This document shows, piece by piece, positions 34,650 to 45,938 of a DNA stretch of 64,000 nucleotides. The stretch comes from Cutaneotrichosporon cavernicola. Taxonomy: Eukaryota; Basidiomycota; Tremellomycetes; Trichosporonales; Trichosporonaceae. The notes beneath the pieces are model-generated. The model saw only the letters and a program-made list of their open reading frames with translations, ran no database searches and was not told the DNA's origin. How positions within the stretch are numbered: the first letter of the stretch is position 1; each line of letters starts with the position of its first letter. Location: the NCBI RefSeq assembly GCF_030864355.1, contig NC_083397.1:2480001-2544000 (forward strand), written 5' to 3'. Position numbers and translations under genes: made by a program.

Positions 34650-35077
34650 GGTGATGTGGTGATGTTGTGGGCGGTCGGCGTTCTCTATGTAGTAACCGGT
34701 GATTGCGGTTACTAACCGCCCACGACTCATGACTTTGGGTCGAGTCGAGTGAGTGTACCACATGGTGCACTCGCGTTTGCGTCTCGGTTCTATCTGATGC
34801 AGGCCCAGCATGTGTGTGTGTGTGTGAGTGCGTGTGCTCTGACCTGGTCATGCCTGCCAGTCCACAGGAAAGCCATTATCGGCTCTACCCACTTCCATTT
34901 GGAGTGCTTGAATCTCAGCTTCATTACAGTGGGGGATATCGGAGCTCCAAAGACATTCATCACCAGTCCTCCAGGCCTCCAGACTTGCCCTCAGCAATTC
35001 ATGGCCAAAGAGCCAGTCAGCATTCAGCTCCTTAAGAGCAAAAGGGTATACGAGCTCAGCAAAAGAGTTATCAGCTC
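34650..35077. other. Region between GNAT-A start and tRNA-Ala
   Basis: Contains a (TG)n run near 34810 and the GNAT-A promoter. No other gene seen. Confidence 0.45.
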
Positions 35078-35174
35078 TGGACGAGTTAGGAATCGAACCA
35101 AAGACCTTTCCAAATATCTCATTAAGAATCATCTTAATGCGAATGGAACGCTCTACCAACTGAGCTACACGCCC
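35078..35174 (-). tRNA. tRNA-Ala (anticodon CGC) with 24-nt intron
   Basis: Reading the minus strand from 35174: acceptor GGGCGTG, TA, D-arm GCTC-AGTTGGTA-GAGC, anticodon stem TTCCA/TGGAA, T-arm with loop TTCGATT, 3' acceptor CTCGTCC and discriminator A. G3 pairs with U70, the alanine identity element, and the acceptor sequence equals that of yeast tRNA-Ala. The anticodon loop is TTCGCA...T with an intron of about 24 nt after position 37, leaving a 73-nt mature tRNA that decodes GCG. One T-stem pair is U-U. The intron and loop contain an 8-bp inverted repeat CATTAAGA/TCTTAATG. It lies between the two divergent GNAT genes. Confidence 0.9.
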
Positions 35175-35304
35175 GTTCAAGCTGATGCCTTTGTCTCATT
35201 TCGTCTGGGCATAGTTGTGGAATATTTCATTTCGAAATCGGATCCGAGTGTCCTCCACAGTCGAACGCTCTTCTCTTGCTTCTCAAGACCATCACTGACT
35301 TTTA

Positions 35305-36019
35305 ATGATTAGCCCCACGCGCATAACGGACGCATCGCCCGCATCTATCGCAGGCCTGGTTGAGAGCTACGCGCGCTCATTCGACGCGACGACCTTCTAC
35401 CCCGTCCGCGTGCAGTTCGATGGCCTTCCACCTGAGGAAGTGGACAAGTGGCATCGATTGGGGATCGCACAGAAAGTGTATCGCGCGCTTCATAATCCGG
35501 GACAGGAGTTGTGGGTGGTACGGGTTCATGACGGCAAGGGGGAGCGAGAGGGACGTGGGGTGGACGAGGTAGCTGCTGCAATGATCCTCAAACATCCAGC
35601 GTGTCCCCGCGACGGGCCCACGCCATACGACGCCGAACTCAACGACATGCCTGCCCAAGCTCAGGCGCGGGGTGAATTTGTGAGGGCCGGGTGGGCGGGC
35701 TGACTCAGCTCCACGCACGCAGCGACGCGCTCAAGGCCGCAGCTGGGGACGGGTATCATCTGTCGTGGCTTGGGACCGTACCAAAGCACCGAGGGCGCGG
35801 GATGGCCGGGGCGCTAGTGCGTCTCGCCCTCGAGCGAGCAAAGGCCGACGGGTCGCCCTTGCGGCTGAGCACTAACAGTGCCGAGAACGTACAGTACCGG
35901 CACATGAAGGGACCTGATGGCAGGTTGAATACTACACGCGCTTCGGGTTCACCATAGCAGGCTACGACGAGTGGGAGACGGACGGAAACCGGTTCACGTG
36001 GTGGGTCATGATAGCATAG
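35305..36019 (+). CDS. GNAT-family N-acetyltransferase, paralogue B
   Basis: Paralogue of the minus-strand GNAT at 33900-34649, arranged head to head with it. Exon 1 (MISPTRITDASPASIAG...ELNDMPAQAQARGEF), a 29-nt intron, exon 2 (LHARSDALKAAAGDGYHLSWLGT...NSAEN), another short intron, then exon 3 (VEYYTRFGFTIAGYDEWE, ending WWVMIA, stop at 36019). The acetyl-CoA loop reads HRGRGMAGALV, nearer to the canonical R/Q-x-x-G-x-G/A than copy A. The last intron sits at the same place as in copy A (after the Asn of SA-E/D-N); the first intron of each copy is at a different position. Its stop is only 7 bp from the convergent TMA64 stop. Substrate unknown. Confidence 0.85.
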
Positions 36020-36026
36020 TCTATAT

Positions 36027-37947
36027 CTACTTCTTCTTCCCCTCGTCCTTGATCCAGCGGCGCGGCACGCCGCGCTCCACCAGCGCCTCTGTCACTGCCT
36101 TGCCCTGCGCACCTTGTACCATGACCTCCTTGAGATTCAGCTTTGGACTCGCCCCAGTCAGCGGCTGCACGGAGGTGGAGCCGGCACACCGGCGGCGGAG
36201 GTCTTCGGCAAAGTCGTCCGGGTCGATGGCGAAGCCCTCGAGCCCCGCCACGAGCGTGACCTGTTTGCGACCCTGGCGCGTCTTGACTTGAATCGTGATG
36301 GGATTAAGTGCTCCCTTCTTTACATTGCCGGCGATCGAGACCACCCAGCCCAGGCCGGCACGGAGACGGCGCAGCGCCTCGTCGCGGACCAGTGCTTGGC
36401 CTTCCTTGGCCCCGACGGCTGAGGCTAACGGCTTGTCGAGAGCGACGAGGCGGCGGTGTTCCTTGTCCTCTAGTCCGTTCTTCTCGACGTACGCGTCGAA
36501 GAGCGGCTTGATACTTGATGGCTGGTTCAGAGAGCCCTTCTCGACGCCGCACGCGGCCCAGAACGCAGCGCTCGAGCCGGCCGGCCGCCAGAGCTCCTGA
36601 ATATCGAGCGTCTTGGGTGGAGCAGCGGCCTCCTCCTCGCGAGCGGCACGGCGCGCCGCCTTCGCCTCGTCCTCCGAGATCGTCTTGTACGCTGCGTGAC
36701 CATCAATCGCTGGGTGCTTGGGGTCGTAACTGGCGTTAGTTTGATACAAGGTCCACAGCTCACGATGTGACGACTACCTCGCCCTTGGTCTCCTTTGTCT
36801 TGATGACACCGTCTTTGGCCACCTCCTTCATCCACTTGGCAAGCTTCTTCCATTCGCTGCGGCCGATCACGACGTCGTCGCGGCGCGCCGCCGGGATGTA
36901 CGCAGGCCGGTTGGGCAGGATGTGGCTCGAGTACAGCTGCGATGCGGGGAGGGGGAGCGTGCCTACAGGCAGGGTCGCGAGGGTCTGCAGCAGCGCGGCG
37001 GAGAGGAGAGTCGACACCTCAGCCGGAGTGAGAGGTTCGGATGACTCGATCGTGGGCTCTTCGCTGTCATCGAGAGACACAGCAGCGACGCCCTCCGCAG
37101 CTGCGTCCGCATGGGCGGACTCGGCCTGCGGAGGCCGCGCGAACGGCTCTCGTGGAGAAGGGAGTGCAAACTGCACCAACGTCGACTTGCTCCCCATATC
37201 CCACAAGCTGGTATCAGCTGGCGTTCGGTAGGTAGCTTACCGGTCATCGACGATGCAGATGATGTCGGCAAACTTGCCCTCGTCGCAGTCGACCCCCTCG
37301 GTCCGGTGCTTAACCAGACGGGTGAGCGCGCCCTCAAGTCCGTCTGCCGCCACGACCCGCCCGACACCGACGTAGGACACGTCACCGCTCCCGCCCGCCG
37401 CGAAGGCGACGATGCTCCCAGCTGGTAGTTGGGGCAGCCGCCACGGGGTGTGCAGGTGGCGCACGGCTGGCAGGAACAGCGCCGCGCCAGCGAGCAGGGG
37501 AGGCGGGAGAGGGATGGGGAGCTGCAGGACCGGAAAAGGGTGAACGTTGGGCGGGAGACGGGCGAGAAGCTCGACTGTTGTCAGCTGGACATAGGGCCAC
37601 GTACGTACGTGTTGGCACCAGCTCCGTGCTGCCGCGCCCGATGGAGAGCCACAGCGGGTCACCATCTGGGGAGAGATACATTGTCTGCTGTCAGCTGGTA
37701 GAAGGATAAGGCCACTCACTCCCTCGATGCCGGCGCTCGTCTCAAAGTTGGAGGAGCGCACGCCGTCTGGCACCAGAGCGCGCCCGAGGTCTTTCTCGCT
37801 CAGCTTGTCAGGTGCATCTTCGCCTTCAGACGCCACGCTTTCGTTGAGTGCGGGGTATTGAGCAAAGATGGAGGCAACGAGTGCGCGCCGCGCACTCGAG
37901 CGGATTGGTGTCGCGTTGGAATGGTGCGCCAGCGCCTTTTTGAACAT
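36027..37947 (-). CDS. TMA64: eIF2D/TMA64 translation factor
   Basis: Ribosome-recycling and non-canonical initiation factor that ejects deacylated tRNA from 40S subunits. It starts MFKKALAHHSNATPIRSSARR (ATG at 37947), the usual eIF2D opening. A PUA/MCT-1-like region follows (VMYLSPDGDPLWLSIGRG, LPAVRHLHTPWRLPQLPAGS, VSYVGVGRVVA). The middle winged-helix/SWIB-like part includes QLYSSHILPNRPAYIP and WKKLAKWMKEVAKDG. The C-terminal SUI1 domain shows NPITIQVKTRQGRKQVTLVAGLEGF and ends VPRRWIKDEGKKK. About five exons with short introns. Its 3' end almost meets that of GNAT-B. Confidence 0.93.
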
Positions 37948-38189
37948 CGTGTTGTGGGTTGTGAAGAAGCAACAAAACGATGGAGGACAGCTGGGTGGCG
38001 AATCACACTTTTGTGACACTTCCAGGGATCAATGGCGCCAGCGGTTTCTCCTCTCAGCCACGACAATCTTCACCTTGTACAGTCTAGTCTCAACTCGACG
38101 CAGCAGCGTACAGCTGTTCAACAGACTCTCGTATCGTACATCTCTATGCTAGTACAGACCCTTACTGTCCCGATCCATAACGTCCAGCA

Positions 38190-38671
38190 CTACCCGCCAT
38201 GCAGCGTCGAGATGAACACGATCTCGTCTCCATCCTGGAGCTCGTAGTCAAGCTCGCCTTCGAGCTCCCAGTCCGCGTCGTTGATTAGCACCAGGATACC
38301 TGGTCGCCTGTTGTCAGCTCTGCCACTCGGACGCTAACTCACACGCTGTCGCCGTCCACGAACATGTCCTCACGCTCACTAACGAGATTCGTCTTCATCC
38401 ACTGGATAAGGGAGCGAATGTCCGTGGGCTTTCCCCCAGTAGTGCGGGGAACGTGGACCTTGTGCTGCGGCTGCGCCGAGAAGAGGAGGTGCAGCCCGCC
38501 GCTGGCGTCAGCTGCCATCAGTTGGCCGAGAGCTCACCCGAATTCGAGGCGGAGCGTGAGGTCATCGGCGCCCTTCGACACAGATACCTTTGGTGCCACT
38601 GTGATCGCTGTCGCTGTGGTAGCCGCGTATCCCAACCCGTTCGACTGTCCCACTGCTGTCGTTGCTGCCAT
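38190..38671 (-). CDS. URM1: Ubiquitin-related modifier URM1
   Basis: Ubiquitin-fold sulfur carrier for tRNA wobble-uridine thiolation and protein urmylation. Three exons read [55 protein letters not shown] and [16 protein letters not shown], ending in LHGG at the stop, the Gly-Gly needed for thiocarboxylation. The start is taken at 38671 ([12 protein letters not shown]), which leaves an Ala/Thr/Val-rich extension of roughly 30 residues before the ubiquitin fold, longer than the nearly extension-free human and yeast proteins. ATGs further upstream in frame (38695, 38743) would lengthen it more. Divergent from MIC60 with about 200 bp between. Confidence 0.93.
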
Positions 38672-38870
38672 GGCTGATGTGTCCAACACTAACATTGAGG
38701 ACCTCCACTTTTGAATGACCTCCACCTTAATTGTGCCCGCCACATCAGTGCCTGGGGTCTACTATGGGGAGTAACGCCGGGTTATTCCGAGCTCCGCGTT
38801 CAGCGCTCGACTGTTCCGCCGTCATCGCGCTCGCACTCGTCTCTGTATCCTCCAAAACACTCTGGGTATC
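38672..38870. promoter_or_regulatory. Divergent URM1/MIC60 promoter
   Basis: 199 bp between divergent ATGs. No element I can name. Confidence 0.45.
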
Positions 38871-41090
38871 ATGCACGCCCAGATCAGGCTCCCCGCAAGG
38901 GGTACGAGGGCGCTTGCCCAGCGGCGTGTAAGTTTCCGACCCCGTGACCTCGGCTCGACTGGAATGGGAAACCTCGGTCATCCACCTGGCCCGATTGGAC
39001 GGAGCACTTTGCTCAGCTCGTCGGCTCACACGCTCGACCGCTGACCGCAGTTCATTGCGACGACCCCCGCGCGTCTCCAGCAGGTTCCTCCGGTCGCCGC
39101 CGGCGCCGCGCAGGCGACCATCAACGCCGCGCCCCGCAAGAGCGTCCTCCGCAGGCTCGTCTTCTGGACCGCTTTAGGCGCGCTTGTCTTCTACCCCACG
39201 TCGGCGCTGGTCTCGACGCACAACGAAAAGTACCGCGATTTCTTCATCAAGATGCCTGGCGGCGAGTGGCTGGCGGACTATGCGGACGAGCACGGCTGGG
39301 AGAACTTTGGACCCGGCACGATCGCGCAGATGGTCGCCAGGCTGACGAGCACGAGCTCGAGCGACATCCAGGCCAAGCTTGAGTCGGCGAAGCGCGCGGC
39401 CGAGGCCAAGGCACACGAGGCCGCCACGATTGGTCGCTCGTCGGCTGCCGACGTCCAGAAGCGCATGCACGACGCAGCTGAGGCTGCCCGCGCCAAGGCT
39501 GGCGAGCTCGGCAAGCAGGCGACCGGCGCCGCGCACGACATTCGCGAGAAGGCCGAGAAGGCCGCGGCCGGGGCCAAGGAGAAGGCGGACGCTGCCCGCG
39601 AGGTTGTTACTGAGAGCGCCAAGGACGCTGCCCAGACTACCAAGGGCGTCGGCAAGGCGGTCGTGCAGGACACCAAGGAGGCCGCCCAGGCGGCCGCCAA
39701 CAAGATCCAGGAGACTGTTGACGGCGCCGAGCAGGTGGCTCAGGAGGCGGTCTCGACCCACCGCTTCCCCGACACGGCCAAGCCTCGCGCACTCCGTCCC
39801 GAGACTGTCCAGCCCCAGAAGCGCTCGTACGAGGGTCAGGAGCAGTACGGCGAGAAGCTCCCCATCGGCTTCGAGCCCCCTCCCGGATTCTACGTTCCGC
39901 CTCCGCCGCCCAAGCCTAAGGGTGAGGAGGGCAAGCTGCCTCTCCTTGCGCCCAAGGTCAAGGACTTTGGTGTCGAGGAGCCGATCATCGGGCAGCTCGC
40001 GTCGACGATCGACTCGCTCACCACCACGCTCGCGGGCGCGAAGGGTGCGCCGTCGGCTCAGGCGGCTGACATTCTCTTCAAGGCGCAGAACGACCTGTCG
40101 GCGCTCAACGCACGTCTCGACGACGTCAAGAAGACTGAGCAGGCCCGTCTCCAGAACACCGTCGACGCCAAGACGCGCGAGTTTGAGGCGCAGCTCGCGA
40201 GCAAGGAGAAGGAGTGGATCGCGGATGAGGACAAGCTCAAGAACAACTGGGAGGCTGAGAGGGAGAAGATGATCAGCGGGTGGCGTGACGTTCTCGACGC
40301 CGAGCTTGAGGCGCAGCGCCACAACATTGAGACGCGCCTCAAGGACGAGGTTGTGTCGCAGGGCATTGAGTTGCAGCGTCGCTGGCTGCGTAGCATCAAG
40401 TCGCAGGTCGAGACTGAGCGCGGGGGCCGCCTCGCCAAGCTCGACACGTTGACCACGAGCCTCAAGCAGCTCGAGCGCATCACGCTCGACAACAGCGCCG
40501 CTCTCGACGACAACGTCAAGCTCCACAAGATCTGGAGCGCGCTGCGTGCCGTTCAGTCCAAGGCGGACCGCGGCAACGTCTCGTTCGACGACGAGGTGCG
40601 CGTCCTCACGGCGCTCTCCACGCCGTCTGACCCAGACACCGCCACTGGCGACGACGCGGTCATGCGCGCAGCTCTCTCCCAGCTCGAGGCGAGCGGCATC
40701 CCCCAGACCGGCGTCAAGTCGTTCTCGGACCTGGCTTCCTGGTTCTCCACCTCGGTCGCGCCCCGCATCCACGAGGCATCTCTCGTCCCTGCCCCCGAGG
40801 ACGCGACGGTCGCGAGCCACCTCGCATCTACCGTCCTGTCCAAGATCCTCTTCCGGCCAAAGGCTGGTCTCGTTTCGGGCTCGGACGTCGGCAGCGTGCT
40901 CGCCCGCGCCGAGTGGGCCCTCGGCGAGAAGGACCTCGACGCGGCCACGCGTGAGGTCAACTCGCTCACCGGATGGCCCCGCAAGCTTGCCGAGGACTGG
41001 CTCCGCGAGGCGCGCCGCAAGCTCGAGGTCCAGCAGGCCCTCGACGTGTTTGCGACCGAGGCGACCCTGTCGTCCCTCCTGATGGTCTAA
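38871..41090 (+). CDS. MIC60: MICOS complex subunit MIC60 (mitofilin)
   Basis: Inner-membrane protein that forms cristae junctions. Exon 1 (38871-38927) gives the basic leader MHAQIRLPARGTRALAQRR; a 123-nt intron follows; exon 2 (39051-41090) is uninterrupted. Total 698 residues. After the presequence comes one membrane segment (LRRLVFWTALGALVFYP) and the conserved intermembrane-space start FFIKMPGGEWLADYADEHGWENF. A long Ala/Lys/Glu-rich region with repeated AKEKADAA-type words, a proline stretch (YVPPPPPKPK) and coiled coil precede the C-terminal mitofilin signature (GLVSGSDVGSVLARAEWALGE, then LTGWPRKLAEDWLREARRKLE). The final residues are SSLLMV. An antisense frame of 652 codons over this gene is a shadow of its codon bias. 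Confidence 0.93.
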
Positions 41091-41956
41091 GTAATGTAGA
41101 GCGCATGCAAGTGTGCAGCAGGAAACAGGCAAACGAGTGAGCCAAGCTCACCAGAGGAGCAGTGTCAGATTGGTCTCACGAGGGGTGTGGCCGAACAACC
41201 GAGACCCGACGTGCCGAATGGCGATCTGGGATGGAACGCCGAGCGCCCAATGATCAGCAAGCTACGCCATCAACATTTCCCGAGCTGACATGACTGACAC
41301 CGGACAGGTGATCAAGATATATCGGAAGGATCAGGCCTCCCCATCCGCGATCGCGCACAGGCCTGGATCTCACCCTTGCATGCCCGCTGCCCGCTAGTGG
41401 TGAGCAAGCCACAAATGGCTCAGGTGGACAAGTCAACATGCGGGTTTAGGCTCAACCTCTGCGCACGTCATCTGCTGCTCACCGTTCGCATATGCGGCAT
41501 GCTGTGATGGAGGTCTGTTCCGAGTTCGTTCTCACGCAGGTGGCAACTCGGCAGCGGCACTCAAGCCTAGACACGCTCGTCGCGCTCACGCTGATACTCA
41601 CACTCACACTCGCTCCCCAGTCACAGCGTTGTCCAAGCCACACATGCGGTCCGGAACTTGACTCGCTGTCACACACACACGTTGCTGGTTTCTCGGCCGA
41701 ATGCGAATTGAGATGCACTCGTTGGCAGCTCAGCCACTGCGCTATCTCGCGCGCTTGCTTGTCACAATATACAGACACATGCAGACAAGTATAGGGTATA
41801 GAACACGCGAACAGAACGATAGGGGCCTGCCCGCCTCGCCGGGCATGGTCCGCGTGGCGCGCGCACGCGCCGTCCAGAAAGCAGCACAAAGTGCAATGCA
41901 ACGCGATGCAAGCGAATGCGAATGCTGAGGAATGAGATGAGATGAGATGAAAACAC
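41091..41956. other. Convergent intergenic region
   Basis: About 870 bp between the MIC60 and DUF6534-gene stops, with short CA tracts near 41670. A tRNA-like minus-strand segment near 41697-41755 lacks a T-arm and was not accepted. I see no gene. Confidence 0.45.
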
Positions 41957-43416
41957 TTAACCCATGGCGGCAAACGACGCGACGTTGAACTGGGGCTTTT
42001 TGCGCGCAGCGCGCACGCGCTCCATGTACTCGGAGTTGAGACCGACCTCGGACTGGTTGACGCCGTCGAGCTCGGACATTTCCGTGTCGCCGCTCTCGCT
42101 GGCCTCGCGAATCTTGGGCTGGAGACGCTGGGGCATAAAGGCCGGGTTGATCTGGTGCGACTCGACGTACGTCTCGGTCTGGACGTGAATCGTCGCTGGG
42201 CCGAGAGGTGCGCCGTTGCGGTTGCGGCCACCCTTGAAATTGGAGAAAGTACTGGGACGGATGGCGGTGATGTTGTTGTTCTCGCCGTCAAGCTCGCGAC
42301 GGAGGTAAAAGCGCTGGTTGAGGACATAGATCATGCCGACGACGTAGACCTTGCCCTGGACCATCTCGAAGAAGACGCCGTAGAATGTGTCACGCTGGAC
42401 AATCCAGTCAATGAGGAGGGCAAAGGCGATGATGGTAGGAGGAAGCTGGGACTCGCACGCCACACGAATAAGGCGCTTGACGAGAATATCGGTCTGCTCC
42501 CATGGCGAACGGGAGCGCGTCAGACCCCACAACACGATAGACGTGATGATCAGGTCGGCGACAAAGCATCCCACAATCCAGAACCACACAAAGATCTTGT
42601 AATTGGTGGAAATGACCCGGTCAGTGAAGCCGCACACGGCAACACCAACACCGCCGACGGCGGATACGATCCTAGGGTCAGTGTTTACTCTTACTCTACT
42701 CGGCCTCGGCGTTTTTAACAGCCTTGTTGTCGCCGCTTCTTGCACCTCTACTCACATCGGAATCGCGACCATAGGGATCAGTACCTTTGCGCGGTTGGCG
42801 ATCTTGTAGGCACGCTCGGCGTAAAAGACCTGGACGGAATGAGCAAGTGTTTCCTGGACGCCACAAAAGGGCTCGCTTGGCAGACGTACCTGAACGACAA
42901 GGACCATCGAGGCGTCAACAAGAGGATAGAGCGAGAGCCCTGTGCGTAAGCGTTGCCATTGCCTTGCCAAACTGGCATTGTTGCGGAATGCACTGCGGCC
43001 CACGTACATCGGTAGTCTGTGAGTGGTTGCCATCGGCCAAAGTTGTAGCCAAACAGGTACAGGATCCAGCCTGTGGAGAGGAGGAAGACAAAGCAGCCCA
43101 TGACTGAGCACCACATCTGTGCGTTAGTTGGAGCTGTGGCGAGATTATCTGGGGCTCGGAACATACTACGGCGTACTGGTGAGCCTTGGACTCCTGTGAC
43201 CGCTGGTGGGAAAACCAGTGGATTAGTTGCGAGAGCATGATACCCATGAGGACAGCATCGATGATCATGCTGGCGTCAGCAATGTCGGCGAGACTGCAGC
43301 GAGGGAGAGACGCACCCCATCAAGAGCGGAGTGATGGCGACGCCCGGGCCGGAGGGGAAGTTGCGAAGGACATAGTCCTTGGCCTTTTGCTCGGCAGCGT
43401 CGAGGATCGGGGCCAT
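41957..43416 (-). CDS. Seven-helix membrane protein of the basidiomycete DUF6534 type
   Basis: Function unknown; the family is expanded in basidiomycetes. The spliced reading starts MAPILDAAEQKAKDYVL (ATG at 43416), then PLLMG-IIDAVLMGIMLSQLIHW, CFVFLLSTGWILYLFGYNFG, a VFYAERAYKIANRAK loop after a helix, IVSAVGGVGVAVCGFTD, KIFVWFWIVGCFVADLIITS and the diagnostic C-terminal segment TDILVKRLIRVACESQLPPT, followed by QRDTFYGVFFEMVQGKVYVV. The soluble tail is polar and ends FNVASFAAMG. About five to six exons; exon boundaries in the loop with GNGNAYAQG are uncertain. A run of 15 G (43435-43449) lies just upstream of the ATG. Confidence 0.82.
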
Positions 43417-43434
43417 TGTAGTGGCGGCGGAGGA

Positions 43435-43449
43435 GGGGGGGGGGGGGGG
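43435..43449. repeat. Poly-G run (15 nt)
   Basis: Homopolymer in the presumed 5' leader of the DUF6534-type gene (C-run on its mRNA). Confidence 0.9.
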
Positions 43450-44623
43450 ACAAAGTGAAGAGGGAAGTGGGCGAAAGGGGGTTGGAGGGAAAGGGGAGGA
43501 GGAAACGAGTGTGAAGGTTGTCGGTCAGTCGGACGTCGATCTTTGCCTGGCGACGCGGTCGGGAGTGTGGTGTGAGTGTGTGTGTAAAAGAGTCTCTTGG
43601 AAAGCGAAGCGGTGGAAGTCTGAGCAAACAGACAAATGAGACCGCTGGCCGTAGAGCTGGCGAGAGCACGTCTAAACGAAAGCGACTAAGGGGGAAAGAA
43701 GCCGGGGCCTCACTGTCTTCCTACTTCTTAAGACCAGTGCGCGAGGGTTTACCAGCCATAGCCTGTCTCCTTGTCGCTTGTCAGTTGCATACCTTGCATG
43801 CCGCGACACCAGGAGCCGGAGTCTCCTGAGCGGCGGTAAAAAAGAAAAAAAAAAAAAAGAGTCACTGCCACTCCTGCCTCCTGTCCCATGTACATCACCC
43901 ACGGACGCACCCCAGCGACGGGTTCGGCCGGGTTGGCGGGTATCAAGGTCCAACGACGCGTCTCTCGGAGGTGTGCTGTGGGCTGACAATGGCCACCTGA
44001 GCGGTCCGAGCGGACGCCACAAGCCACAAGCCACCGACCGTCTTACCGCCTTGCTCCCCCCAGGATACCAAACCGACATACCAGCCAGCCACGCCGCCAC
44101 ACCCTGTTGTGCATGTCGCCGTCCATTGTCTCCCCCGATTCGCATACCTTCCCTGCCATCACCATCAAAGGAGTTTTCTGCCACTGGGGAGCAAGATACA
44201 CTCAGGCCGAGGTGTGTGCACAAACCTGGCGGACATTCGTTCGGGACTCGATAACAAAGGGGGGTTTGTACGCGCGAAAGGAGGACGCGTACACGTTGGT
44301 GAGTGAATAACCTGCCCTCGGTTTAACTCTGTGTCCTGCCTTGGGGTCTAGCTCCAATCGATGCCCGTCCTAACCCAGCGTTCTGGTCGCCATCACTGTC
44401 ATCAAGCTGTAGAGTCCCTGTCATCACTACCTCGACGCCTCGGGGATGTTGGTGTTGCCATCAGTTCCATGTACGCCTTGGAGGTATGGCGGTCTGCTGA
44501 TGAGCAACGCAGGGTGATGATAGCAGGGCTTGTCATGGCTGGGCAATGGGGTTTGATTGGAGTTTGTCGTTTGAAGGGTTTGGGACTAGATGATACAGGG
44601 CAGATTGGAGGTCAGTGCGGATT

Positions 44624-44671
44624 AAAGGAAATTGTAAAGGACATTGTAAAGGACATTGTGAAGGACATTGT
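44624..44671. repeat. 12-bp tandem repeat (AAAGGACATTGT)
   Basis: Four head-to-tail copies, the first and last each with one change. Confidence 0.85.
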
Positions 44672-45835
44672 AGCAAGGAAGAATTTGGTGCGTTTGCCTT
44701 TGGTCTGCCAACTACCAGACCTCGCTTATAGGTAAAGGGTTCAACTTGAGGATGTTGTAGTTGAGGGAAGATGATAGTTGAGGGAAGATGATGAGATGAT
44801 GAGATGATAGACATGTCGAGTAAACATGTTCTAGAGCATTGACCTTCCCTTTTGGTCAATTGGTCAATTGGTCAAGCTGGGTATCAGAGCCCCATTCTGT
44901 TTTGTTTTTCAAGAGATCCAGAGATCTGGGTGATCGGTACGCACGAGCCTTTTGAACCCATAGCCCTTCAACCACCCTTTCCAAACTTCCTGGATTAGAA
45001 TATTAGCATTTGTAATTACCATTCGCCAGTGGCAACAATGACAGATCCAGAGCAATGCATGTCTGAATTCACTTCCATGGTCCCACCAGCCATCAGGAGC
45101 ACTTTTGAGTCCAACTTGAAAAGAACCAGTTGCATAGTCGCCTGCATTGCCTGATCGCCTGATCGCATAGCAACACGGCTGCAGCAAGGCTGGCTCATGT
45201 CTTGAAACGAGGCTTGTTCGATTCCTGTCAACTCTCTCGTTTCCCAGACTATACAGTGTTCCGTGTGTCATCTGCTGATGCGCTCACCGCGGCTGTTGCT
45301 CTCACAAAGCGGCTTGGTTCCTCAAACACCTTGGAACAGTTTCAGTTGGGGATTGGAATCACTTCTGACAGGGTATCTCATGTCCAGAAACGGTTGATGC
45401 TCAAGCTCAAGCTTCACCCAACCTTGTCGGCCCGGATGCAATAACGCGTGGGTACAAGTCGTGAACGTAACCTGCCCAGTTTAGATGTATATCCTGCCAT
45501 TGTGGATCAGTGGAAAGAACATGAGCAAGGGCTGAAAAGGGATGAGCAAGTTGTTTCCGTCTTTGCCCTATGGGTTGTTTCAGGAAGAGTCAACGTTGCC
45601 ATGTGAGAAGACATGTACGACGCGCGACCTCATGACAATCATCATTATCGCGTGTAGATGATTCCTGAGAGCTAAGAGATGGGAGACGAAAGGAGATGCT
45701 AGGATAGGAGGAGAGAATATTGTTAGGAAATGGAAAAAGGAACAGAGGCAAGGGTAAAGTATGCCAGCCCAGCCCAGCTCAATTGGTCCCACACCGCCTG
45801 TGTATGGCTTAACACCCTGAATATTAAGCTTTGAG

Positions 45836-45938
45836 TTTCCCTTTCGTAAAAGGAAAAAAGCCGAGTCTCTGGTATTGTAATACTAGTGGTATTATTCTAA
45901 ACGTTACACCCCAAACAAGTTCCTGAATAAAAGGGAAA
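45836..45938. repeat. Short inverted repeat flanking AT-rich DNA
   Basis: TTTCCCTTT at 45836-45844 and its exact reverse complement AAAGGGAAA at 45930-45938 enclose AT-rich sequence. The left arm also folds on itself with a following AAAAGGAAA. Could be a decayed miniature element. Confidence 0.3.

Noticed and set aside
39174..41132. 652-codon open frame on the minus strand
   Set aside because: It is exactly antisense to the MIC60 exon; its Leu/Arg/Val-rich sequence is the complement of GC-ending codons and has no domain.
41697..41755. tRNA-like segment on the minus strand (GAGATAGCGCAGTGGCTGAG)
   Set aside because: D-arm-like text only; no T-arm with TTCGA and no pairing acceptor stem could be found.
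43672..44254. Overlapping open frames on both strands in the long gap
   Set aside because: Low-complexity, Arg/Ser-rich, no family resemblance, and no supporting splice pattern.
45205..45235. TTCGATTCC resembling a tRNA T-arm
   Set aside because: Flanking stems do not pair and no D-arm lies upstream.
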